This document shows positions 46,324-55,752 of a DNA stretch of 55,752 bases, in pieces. The position numbers were made by a program, and so were the translations under genes. The stretch's first letter is position 1; each line of letters starts with the position of its first letter. The notes beneath the pieces were generated by a model. That model was not told the origin of the DNA. It saw only the letters and a list, made by a program, of their open reading frames with translations, and made no database searches. The DNA is from Paramacrobiotus richtersi (lineage: Eukaryota > Tardigrada > Eutardigrada > Parachela > Macrobiotidae): contig JAQGAU010000026.1 of NCBI GenBank assembly GCA_034698045.1, positions 1 through 55,752 on the forward strand, written 5' to 3'.

Positions 46324-46341
46324 CAGCCATTGCACTACGGT
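46324..46341 (-). repeat. Dispersed A-box-like motif, intergenic, minus orientation
   Basis: AGCCATTGCACTACGGTT on the plus strand, differing from the consensus reverse complement at one base. Confidence 0.5.
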
Positions 46342-48201
46342 TCCCTTCGTATATTACAGTTCAGAATCATGATCCTGCTGTAATAACGCGTAAGTCACAA
46401 CCGGCCACGTATCAGCGTTGAATATACTAGAGCATACAAAATGTCACATATTCAACAAAGTAGTAATTTTGACGAGAGTGTTCCATAAATGTCAGTTATG
46501 ATCTGCCGCAGTGACTGACGCGGTGGTAATCTGTCAAAAGTGTAGCTCGTAATAGAGGCAGGAAAATATTTGAGAAAACCAAGATTAATCGGCCATTTTA
46601 CGGTAGAGAACAGGTGCGAAATGGAGGTTACTGGTTAAAAGCAACGTTTACACTGTAACGAGCTGCACTCGGCGGACGGGGCCGTATATTGACACAGGAT
46701 GTTAGATTAAGCGCTGCGGGAAAACGATTAACCAAAACCACTTGAATTGTGCACTGATACTTCAAATGCGCTGTTGCTGACCAAGTGGTATCTGATATGG
46801 ATGCTGATCGAAATTTGTAAACTATTGCCGGTATACTTCATTCCACAGTAAATACGTATAGTAAGATGACCTTATCAAAAATGACTAATGGTTTAGAATG
46901 ATCAACAAAATATTTTTCATTAGTAATAACTATTATATAATGTATATGTATATGTATGTATATATATAACGTATAATATTTTGTATAATATAATATTAAG
47001 GAATACTTTTAATTAAACAGTTACTGAGTTAAATATTCTTCAGCCATAGGAAATGAATATAGTGGCCACATCGAGAACGATCTCTCTTAGCATTCTAAAT
47101 ATTCTCCAACCAAATTTCGTAATGTACCTGTAACACGCAACATGCACATGCGTAATATGTACTTAATAAGTACTTTCGTTTTATATTATACTGCTAACAA
47201 TTATAACATAAATGCAATAATTTTAAGACCACCGCAGTGAGCCTCAGTCGTACACATTTCCAGTACATATATCGTATTAAAAATTTTCGTCATCTTACTT
47301 GTTCGTTTCCGTTCATAACAGTCTTACAATTAGTGATACATACTGTAATTGACGCTGAATATTCAACTGGTTTGCCTTACATGGTTATGTATATTGTATG
47401 GAACGCTGTCGTAAATTATGGAAACTGAAACAATTTTAATGTATCAGTTAATGCCAGCGTACTGTATTGTCAGTTGTAGGATATTTATGCTGTTCAGATC
47501 TGGCGGATCAGGTTGTGGGTGTAATCGTAGAGCGGTGGCTAGCTGCAGAATCCTTCGAATTCAATTAATTAATTCTTCTAGCGCAAAATGAAAGGTTTAC
47601 AATTCTCAACTGCATTCGAAATGTGTACTTACCACTTTTTGATGCTTTCCACCAATCAAAAGAAAATATTATATCGCCTGTTGTAAATACAGTACGAGTC
47701 TCGTTTGTGGCCTTATAATTACCAAAATTTTCCAATCGCATACGCAGAATATGTAACTTACCGAAAATCAGTCCATGTTTTAATCAACTGAACCATGAGA
47801 CATGTGCATCAAAAATGAACGTTTGGGGCTGCTGTTTGCTAAATTAGCTTTCCTTTGTTAATTGGGTGAATTCTCATGAGTAAGTAAATTATTTTCTATC
47901 TCGCTTTCGAAAATTTCGAGCTATAGACAGTTCGAACCTGTCGGTAAAATGTCATAACCATAGTTTGTAAACGCTTATATTGGGCCAGTGCATAACAGAC
48001 GAATAAGTTAAATTTCTGACATACAGAAATCAGAAAAGCCCATAAAAGTCAGAAAATCATACTGGATAATCGAATATCATATTCTCTAATGATTGTATCC
48101 TATCATTGAAAAGAACAACAGATTTTTGAACAGGAGGATTTCAAAAATGTACAAAGCATGCACCTAGTTATATAACTGTTTTCAGATCATAAGATCACGA
48201 A

Positions 48202-48219
48202 AATCGTAGTGCAAGGGCT
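48202..48219 (+). repeat. Dispersed A-box-like motif, 3' flank of the RING gene
   Basis: AATCGTAGTGCAAGGGCT, matching the motif except for AAG in place of AAT. Confidence 0.45.
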
Positions 48220-48324
48220 GACGTGAGCTCTCTGCGGACATGATACATCGAAGCTAATTCTCCTACAATCGCTTAGAATTCGTAGAACCATTTTGAAATT
48301 CCAACGTGCACTTTTTCTCCTTTC

Positions 48325-50327
48325 TTATACTTCAATCTTTTTCAGACATAAAGGACACAGACTATGCTGCATTAACCAATCCTTCAAACAATCCTTATGG
48401 AAAGAATGCCCACATGGCAGCGCAACAAATCCATGACCTTTACCATTACACAACACACACACAAACTCCCCTTCCACACTGACCAACGAACTTAAGACAC
48501 AGCGTCGAAAGCACAGCATTTCATTCCGTTTCCGCTTGTTCATCACGACATGCCGGAGATTCTCCAGGTACATGTACAGCGACGTGATATGCACGCCAAT
48601 CTCCAACATAACCACCACACTGATTCCGCTCCAGCGGTGATAAATCTCCCATAACGCCGCCACATTGGCAAAACACCCGACAATACCGCAGCGACTGAAG
48701 AAATTCAGGAAATCCTCCCATGCTTCCAGAAATCGGATGATTTTATGGAACGCGTTAACTGCCCGTTTATCCCACGTATATTTTAAATGTATTATATACA
48801 GTATTGGTAAAGAAAATCCGGATAAAACGGCGTAGAAAAAGAAATGTAAAATACTACTAAAAATCTCCAACGTCAGCCAAATTCTGAACGGTTGGGTGAT
48901 CGTAAAAAACAACCCTGGGCGGCTGGGCGCGAATTCCCCAACAAACCAGTGCATGCACGAAGTATACAGTTTATATGTGAATAACAATGGTAAAATGGAT
49001 GAATTCAACACAGTTATAATAACCGGCGGAAACGGAAGGTTTTTATCGATTATTTCTTTTAAAAATGTTTTCGCTCGACGGGGAATAACGTACAAATAAT
49101 GCAGGACGCAAAAGGTCACCATTAACTTGACCACATCCATCAGCTGCCGTGAGACGCTGGGTTTTGTCGCCAATCCAGGGACCGCTGTAAACTGATCCAG
49201 TTGCAGATCGTCAATAAACACTTGTAACAGAATCCCCAAATCAAACGCTCGGAAATCAAGGGATAACGAAATTGTGTACGAAACTCCCATGATCAACGCG
49301 GTAACGGCATGCCAACACTGTATACAGAGATGTGTGCAGCCGGATAAAAAGAAACTAAATCCCCAAAAGGCGACGATACTTTCGCACGACGCACGAAGAA
49401 TCAAGGATAAAAGAAAATTCTGGAAGTATTTTTTTATGTTGTGGTGACTGTACCATCCGGATAAAATCTCCCGAACTGGTGGACGTGCGGAGAAAAGTAT
49501 TATGATGATTTTCGTGATCCATACTTGGAAGTATGTGCTGGATTCTGTTCGAAAAGGGACAGCCGGGAACAGACAATGCTGTACGTAGGAGTATAGCAAT
49601 CCGCATTTCATCCACGTGAATCGCAGTTCAAAATGATGATAAAAATAATCTCCAAAATAAATTAATAGGAATATTGTCAGAAGCAACAGTTCGACGATGG
49701 ATGCAGTAAACAAAACGATCCAGTTCCAGCCGTGACCTTTGACAAATTCCCCTTTCCGTGCATTCCATATGTCATTCGTGTTGATGAAAAACGTATAAAA
49801 AATCCACGGATACTGTAGATAATTCCAGAAAAACAGATTCTGCAGTATTTTCAATTTCGCGACGTATTTCTCCGAAAGGTCACCATGGGAAATTAACACA
49901 TGACTCCAGATTTCCTCCACGGAAACTTGTACAATCCGAAAGATAATCAGCTGAAGGAACGGTACAACGTAATTCGGCGGTCGGAAGGGTTCAAATCGCG
50001 TAACACTAACGACGGAATTAAGGAACAAGGAAAGCAGCAGAATCCCGCCGATTTCTCCCAGGCCGAGCAGCAGACGGTAATGGTGGGTGGGGAGGAATTT
50101 GACGGCGGCCCATGTGGCGAATAGGACTAGAGAAAGGGATAGCGGTCAAGATGGAGAATGTTTCTGCGGGTTTTTTGTGATTGTTTACTCAGGGATTCCT
50201 TGAATGTGAAGGGATAGAGGCCGGCGTTGGGTGTGGCCCACTTGCGGAGAATCTTTTCCTGGAGGTATAGGACCGGGGTGCGACCCACGATATCGACGAG
50301 TTTATTAGATAAAGACAGGGCAATCAT
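48325..50327 (-). CDS. Multipass membrane protein with C-terminal RING-H2 (E3 ubiquitin ligase)
   Basis: Exons 50327-50189 and 50126-48325, split by a 62-bp intron, give 646 aa (join ...FTFKESL|ILFATWAAVKF). Most of the protein is hydrophobic, with perhaps ten or more membrane helices (for example IVLFTASIVELLLLTIFLLI, VVVMLEIGVHITSLYMYLE). The last 50 residues are a RING-H2: CVLC, CGHSFHKDC, CPLC (C3H2C3 order). This layout, helices first and RING at the end, is shared by ER-associated ligases such as RNFT1/2 and RNF139/145-type proteins, so ubiquitination at the ER membrane is likely. I could not place it in one subfamily; the membrane part is divergent. It is divergent from Elongin B with about 830 bp between starts. 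Confidence 0.8.
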
Positions 50328-51160
50328 TTCTTTTATGGTTTTATATGGTTTTCCGAAGCAAACGAACGAAATTAGTATACTAAAATCGATTATGCGGATA
50401 ACCGTAAAAACATATAATATTTATTTATTATTTTTAAGGTCTACTGTAAAAGAATGATCCACGGATTTGTGATGCAGTCAGCAAGCACTTATGTATCTGG
50501 TTACCCTGGAATCGCCACGTTCGATCAGATCGTGTTTTACTGGAATTACTGGCAAAAACAACGACAACGTGCATAACATATAAGTAATTGTTATACAGAG
50601 CACGTGCTATCACCAGCTATCATAATAGTCCTAATAATACTATATTCCCGAGCCAATTTTTTGCTGAACTGTTTTTGGTATAATTATTTACGTTTTTAAG
50701 AGTTTTTATGAAATTTGTTATCGGGGCATTAAGTACCTAATACGACATCACAGTACATTAAGGGCAATACGATATTATTACGTATTATAGTAATTATACA
50801 TACAGTATCGTATCATCATTTTGCAGATATTTTAAACTAACATTCCACGCCTTGCGGAGCCTCTTCTTCTGGGAATGGAATCCGGAAATACATCGCCTAA
50901 CATACAGGAAAACAAGGGACAGGCGAAAATGAAGAAAACCCGAAGTGAGCTTGTGGGTAAAAGTTGACAGCCAGTTTATTGAAGTGCAAGTTTTGTTACG
51001 ACGTTATTACGTTACTGATTAACAGTAAAACCAGTTATTCCATTTATATTTTTTTAATGCTTCGTTGGAGAGTGTCGTACGAGTGAAAAGAAATCGACGA
51101 TGCTTGCAGCCGGAAGTAGGTAATTTATTAACAATGCTCCCGTCGTTATTGTAGATAAAA
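50328..51160. promoter_or_regulatory. Divergent promoter region of the RING gene and Elongin B
   Basis: 833 bp of AT-rich spacer. A GC-rich GCCTTGCGGAGCCTCTTC near 50850 and a short uORF (ATG at 51134, six codons to TAG) precede the Elongin B start. Confidence 0.4.
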
Positions 51161-52138
51161 ATGCTGCCGCAAACCCCGCAAGTGCACATCATTATTCGCC
51201 GTAAGAAACTGACGCATTACATAAGTCTGAATGAGCTGGCAACTTTTGAGGACGTCAAGAAGGAAATCGAACGATGTACCCAGGTGAATAGTAAATTTAC
51301 GTTCGCACGAAATTAAAGAACCTTTGTGCCATAAAATAATTAATTTTATTATTTTGGATGATAAATCCGTGAATTTGTATTGTACATTCTCATTGCTATG
51401 TATATCGTAAAGGCGAAAACGTAGAGCAAGGGCTTTGCTAATATATAGCTCGATCATGATAGTAAAACCATACAACGGTCGAAAGCACGTACGAGAAACG
51501 CATTTCCCTGCGGTATTTTCTTTTTATTTTATGGAATAATTATGCGTCATTAAAAGTAGTCAAAAATCATTTTTATTATCAGATTCCACCGGAACACCAA
51601 GCGATTTATTTCAGCCAGAACGGCGACTTAATGAACCCGACTTTAACGTTATACCAAAGCGGATTTCCTGCTGTACGCCATCCACCCACTAATCCAGCGG
51701 TCTTCTACGTTAGTTTCCGACAAATGTGTAAGTACCGCTAACAAAACTTTTTGGAGTTACACATTGCATTGAAATATTCTTACGAAAACAAGTATCGATG
51801 TACAAGCTTAAGGTTGAAAGGTCACGTACCGCGATAACCTCACATGTGTATACGCATTTGTATTCAGGCAATTAATTAAATATATGTAATAAATAAATAA
51901 TGTGTAAACAATTAATAAAATAATAAGAAAATTAATGAAATATTCTGAAGTGACATTTGAGATTGTTGTAGCGGACTTGAAATTTGAAACTGTGGAAGTG
52001 AGCGATTACTCTCGACCGCCCATCGAAGTGCCCCACATCATCGAGGGACCCGGAGCGGCACCGGCGACCTTTCCCATTGCTGATTATGCCCACAAACTAC
52101 TACAGGAACTGGCCATTAAACACGAAATTCGTCGATAG
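51161..52138 (+). CDS. ELOB: Elongin B (ubiquitin-like adaptor of Elongin-Cullin ligases)
   Basis: Exons 51161-51283, 51583-51727 and 51972-52138, in phase, 144 aa (human 118). VHIIIRRKKLTHYISLNELATF, FEDVKKEIERCTQIPPEHQAIYFS and a C-terminal FETVEVSDYSRPPIEVPHII align with human ELOB ([52 protein letters not shown]). Elongin B pairs with Elongin C to link BC-box receptors (such as VHL) to Cullin-2/5 and to Elongin A in transcription elongation. The third exon is fixed by phase at GTTGTAG|CGGACTTG. The C-terminus is about 25 residues longer than human. The gene is convergent with DMAC2. Sequence identity is low for such a conserved protein, but the order of motifs is unmistakable. Confidence 0.85.
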
Positions 52139-52866
52139 TTTTGTTTCACTACCAAGATTTCATAATTATGTGTTCTCATGTGCTTCTGTGTTATTGTCGT
52201 GAAAGTTTTACCGAGCCGGCTAGAAAACCAAACCGGGCGTGAAAAGTACGTATCCAGTGATGTCAAAATCGAATGAGTGAATAGACCTTTTGCTTTGCAG
52301 ATGCAAATGTACCGCGTGGTAGAAAATACGATTTCCCGCTTTGTTAGTTGGAAATATTCTTTTACACGTATAATCTATATCCTAAAAATGTTACACATGG
52401 AAACATTAAAAGCTCCAAATTGTTGAAGTATAGAATACTGACGAGGGAAATTCTTGACCACTTTTGGAAATGTCTACTGCACTGCCCATACACTACGACT
52501 GCCTGCTACTTTTCTCAAAAGGTATTTTACAACAGTCGGTAAAATAAACGGCAATAATCTACAGTCCGTACATGTATGCGTTTTCTGATAGAATGACTAC
52601 TTCCGGTCGGGGTTTGACATCGAAAACACGAAACGGTTATTATGGCGGAAAACCTGAACTGTTTCGGTAGAATGCCACTTAAATATTCTACGTCCGAGTT
52701 GGTGATCTCTCATAACAACAAGCTTTGGGACCGCCAGAAAACCGTCGTCGTTTTATTTCTCAGTTTTCAATCACGAAAACCGCTGCAGAAATTCTTCCAT
52801 CTTTTCACAACAACTTTTCCGTAAGTTTCTTTCCCCAACTTCTCAACAGCACCTCGAACCCGCGAC
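52139..52866. other. Convergent spacer between Elongin B and the DMAC2-like gene
   Basis: 3' ends of two facing genes. It contains a partial copy of the dispersed motif (GCCCATACACTACGAC, 52485-52500) and no coding exon that I can support. Confidence 0.5.
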
Positions 52867-55752
52867 CTAATCAATACCATACTTTTTCCTGATATCTTTC
52901 ATCGGTTTCTCCGCCAGGGCCTTTTTCTCCATCTTCTCCTTGACTAACGCTTCCGAATACACCGGATTACCCACTTCCACGGTATCCGGCCGGGCGGTGG
53001 TATCAAACACGGGCACATTCAACCGTTTCCATTCCTCTTCGGCGGACAGGCGCTGTTGCAGCGGTGTGGGGGCGGGGAGTTTGGTTTGATTGTACTCAAC
53101 GCCGATCATCTCACAGAACGGGAGTTCGTCTTCCAACAGGAGCGCATACAGTTCCTTGTTCTCCACTTTATCCATGTTCTCTAACACCAGGGTTTTCAGG
53201 TTCCTGCGAACAGAGACGTGTACTTTTGTGGTTTATGAGGAAAGCCTTTCTTTTCTCCACAAGAACAATATTTAACGACTGTTCTTTGAAGACTTTTTAA
53301 AGAATTTGGTACGAATTAAGCTGAACATCAGCTGTAACATTAGTTCTATATTTTGCTAAATTACTAATTATTGAATTATTTTATATTCATTATTACTATA
53401 GTAGTTTATTAAATCAGTTCCACATTTTACTTTATTTGCCCTAATGCTTGTTCGCCCGCTGTGTATTTTGACAGACACTTTACCATTACGTCGAAACCAA
53501 TACGGATGCAGCTGATTGTGAGAAGATTGCGTATACGAAATGTCGAATATCGTAGAATAATGGCGCAGAAAGAAACGAGTCGGGTTGATTACGGCTTGGA
53601 ATATTATTAGCTATACAAGGATACATAGCATGGAACGGTTTCACAACCAACAACCCGTCTCTACTATTTTTCGCGCGAAATATTTCATTCATTTTATTGG
53701 TAAGTACAGTTTTCAGCGCAGCTCACCTTAAATGGTACAAACACGCTAAGCCCCGCTCGCTAATCTTGGCACATTCACTTAAATCCAGATATTCTAATGT
53801 ATTGGACAAAAGGAACAATCTCGGCATACACCAGTCATCCACATCTTTGCAGTTGCGCAGCGTTAAGGAACGCAGATATCTCAATCCCACTACAAAAAAA
53901 ATTACTTCGATTGTGTTTACAATCAACCAAATGGCCCAATCTTAACTTATTGTTAACACACGGAAAGCCAAGCATGGAATCCGATTTCTGTTGTGTTACA
54001 ACAATGCCATTACACTACGATTCATGTCTCACGTTTCTCAACCAGAAAACTTCGGCAATATAAAATTCCAAATTCGAGCGACAGTAATCAAATTTAAGCA
54101 CAATATATTCGTTCTGACTTCTTTAAAATTAAATTGAAAAAAAATAAATAATAACTGGATAGACAGTATCAGAAACAGATTCCCAAGTGTAAGCGTACTG
54201 CGCACACTAGCCAGCTTATTTCTCGTGCTAAGTACTAATTTCAGGATGCAACATCTACAAATTCTGTAAAAAAACAAGTAAAAACATCAAATAAAAAACA
54301 TGTACAAAAAATTTGATATAAACGCGAAAAAAAGAGGACGTGGATAGTAAAGTTAACCTTCAATAATTAGAACATATTTTAAAAATTGGGAAAGTAAAAA
54401 ATATAGGTAAATACATCAGATAAAAAACTTGTACAAAAAATTTGATATAAACGCGAAAAAGCAGACGTGGATAGATAAAGTTTACCGTCGACAATTAGAA
54501 CGTTTTTAAAAATTGGGAAACCACCAAAAAAAGGGTTCATAAATCCCAACAAACTGTAACTCAATATAATACAATATAGTGTTACTAATTAACAACAAAG
54601 GTTAAAATGGCTCATTGCTCACCTAAATTTTCAAAACCCTCGTAGAGGATATCGGTGCCGGTGGCATCGATGGCTTCCACGCGGATGCTGTCCATAAATC
54701 GTTTGGGTACGGCGTTGATATTGCCTTCCTTTTCTCCATACCACCGGTCCACGCCCTCGAATTTAACGCGTGCTCCACGACTGAGAAATACATGGGCGCA
54801 CGCCAATTCTGGACCGAGCTCCTGATTACGCTGCACATCATAGCTACAGGAAAAGGAAATATTTAAATGATTTCGACTCATATCCACAATACGAAAGTCT
54901 CGAAAAGAGTAATAAAAATAATTAAATTATTTATGGTTTATTAAATAATTAATAATTAAATAAATAAGTCATGATTAAAATATTTAAATTATTTATCAAA
55001 TTAAATTATTATTTACTATTTTATGCTAATTACTATTCTTTGCACAAAGCACTACGAAACAAAACGATCCCAAAAATCCTTAATTATAGACAATTTGAAA
55101 CATAATTTTTCAAAGTTTTAATTAAAAGCTGTAATATGCGTAATTAAATATTAATAAATAAATTATTAATAAAATAATCAAATTATCTATTAAATTAAAA
55201 TATTATTTGCTGTAATATGCTAATGATTATAATTAGCATATTACACGATTTGTTCTTGGCATAAAGCACTGCGAAACAAAACGATCCCAAAAACACATAA
55301 AAATCCTGAATTAAAGAAATTCTGAAATAGAATTTTTTTAAAAATTTTGCAAAAATGTAAACAAAATAATGTAAATGGAGAAAAAAGGATTTCCGAAGTG
55401 AAAATATCAAACAAGGGAAATGGCGTCTCAGAAAAAGGCAAACCTACGCTTGTTCCTTCCGTCGTTTGGCCAGACTCCTCCGCTTAAACCACAACGTCAC
55501 CCCCCGCATCGTCATATCCCGTTCCCGCATATGCGACACCAGGTAGTTGGTGGACGGGCGATTCCTGGCGATAACCTCCGTAAATTCCTTGCTCCACATG
55601 GTCATGGGCTGAGGCTGCCAGCGGTGTTCACGCGGTCGAATGGGCGCCAGCTCCCCCACCAGGGGTCTGCCTACACCGTACGATCCAAACAGCCGGGGAC
55701 TGGGGAGGGTGGTCTTGTTGGCGATCTCCCGGAGGAGAGCGTAGGCTTCGGG
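52867..55752 (-). CDS. DMAC2: DMAC2-like complex I assembly factor (5' part beyond the window)
   Basis: Exons >55752-55448, 54843-54623, 53889-53727 and 53203-52867, in phase, 341 codons in the window. GARVKFEGVDRWY, VEAIDATGTDILYEGFENL, then the LRR-like region LRYLRSLTLRNCKDVDDWC, LEYLDLSECAKISERGLACL and NLKTLVLENM match human DMAC2/ATP5SL (AVKFRDKEWI, VEAVDAGDCDINYEGLDNL, LQSLSLQRCCHVDDWCL, CPRISERGLACLHHL). DMAC2 is a mitochondrial protein needed to assemble the distal membrane arm of complex I. A mitochondrial presequence, expected at the N-terminus, lies outside the window. The C-terminus runs about 65 residues past the human end (EKPMKDIRKKYGID), charged and unrecognised. The related coupling factor B (DMAC2L) is less likely because of the VDDWC and ISERGLACL motifs. 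Confidence 0.88.
54004..54022 (-). repeat. Dispersed A-box-like motif, DMAC2 intron
   Basis: ATGCCATTACACTACGATT on the plus strand, the reverse complement of AATCGTAGTGTAATGGCAT. Confidence 0.5.
54283..54520. repeat. Tandem duplication, unit about 128 bp
   Basis: GTACAAAAAATTTGATATAA, ACGCGAAAAA, GACGTGGATAG, AATTAGAAC and AAAAATTGGGAAA appear in the same order from 54283 and again from about 54412, inside a DMAC2 intron. Confidence 0.85.
54925..55340. repeat. AT-rich tandem duplication, unit about 215 bp
   Basis: Both halves contain an AATTATT/AAATTA-rich stretch, then ATGCTAAT, AAAGCACT(A/G)CGAAACAAAA, CGATCCCAAAAA and AATCCT, starting at about 54925 and 55140. It sits in a DMAC2 intron. 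The second half also has an inverted TGCTAAT/ATTAGCA hairpin near 55215-55242. Confidence 0.75.

Larger units (their letters stand above)
44753..48324. other. odd-skipped 3' UTR and downstream non-coding tract
   Basis: The first 350 bp are probably 3' UTR (AATAAA at 45101). The remaining 3.2 kb to the RING gene's 3' end show no coding exon. The tract holds copies of the dispersed motif at 46324, 47523 and 48202 and an AT/TG-rich microsatellite near 46940-46970. Confidence 0.5.

Noticed and set aside
47890..47950. tRNA-like T arm (GACAG-GTTCGAA-CTGTC on the minus strand)
   Set aside because: No A box, anticodon stem or matching acceptor stem at the right distance. A single palindromic GTTCGAA loop is not a tRNA.

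Overview
This is nuclear DNA from a small-genome invertebrate. Genes are broken by spliceosomal GT-AG introns (mostly 50-1000 bp), exons are markedly richer in G+C than the AT-rich introns and spacers, and the families (LARP7, rotatin, PIAS, odd-skipped, CLIP-like secreted proteins) are animal ones. An ecdysozoan, possibly a tardigrade, is my guess; the sequence alone does not prove the phylum.

Layout. 1-2.4 kb: LARP7 (minus, its 3' part cut by the window edge). 3.5-4.7 kb: a THAP-domain gene (minus) whose zinc finger contains an in-frame TGA. About 5.0-8.1 kb: a plus-strand multi-exon snoRNA host gene whose exons are mostly 24-62 nt and whose eleven introns from 5423 on each carry a box C/D snoRNA-like element. 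8.2-10.8 kb: a tandem pair of secreted six-cysteine proteins (plus). 11.7-25.6 kb: a 14-exon rotatin-like gene (minus). 26.5-29.7 kb: a PIAS-like SUMO ligase (minus). 30.6-32.1 kb: PDCL3 (minus), back to back with intronless SAP18 (plus, 32.7-33.2 kb). 33.2-48.3 kb: a largely non-coding tract holding only the odd-skipped/OSR zinc-finger gene (plus, 39.1-44.8 kb, with a 4.2-kb first intron). 48.3-50.3 kb: a multipass RING-H2 protein (minus), divergent from Elongin B (plus, 51.2-52.1 kb). 52.9-55.75 kb: DMAC2-like (minus, its 5' part cut by the edge).

Exon joins were worked out by hand from GT/AG sites, and every joined model keeps phase; the THAP model also keeps phase but contains one internal TGA. 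Most are housekeeping functions: U6/7SK RNA biology, rRNA methylation guides, centriole assembly, SUMOylation, chaperoning, Sin3/ASAP complexes, Elongin-Cullin ligases and complex I assembly. They sit in divergent pairs with short shared promoters. The exception is odd-skipped, whose wide non-coding surroundings suit a developmental regulator.

The most striking item is the snoRNA host gene. Several guide elements can be matched to rRNA from memory, and at least three (U44-, U74- and U76-like) correspond to snoRNAs that vertebrates carry in the GAS5 host gene. It also has a 75-codon spliced ORF that ends before eight further exon junctions, as expected of an NMD-sensitive GAS5-type transcript. 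A second unexplained signal is a dispersed motif of about 17 bp (core TAGTGCAATGG, either strand), found only in introns and spacers and resembling a tRNA A box.
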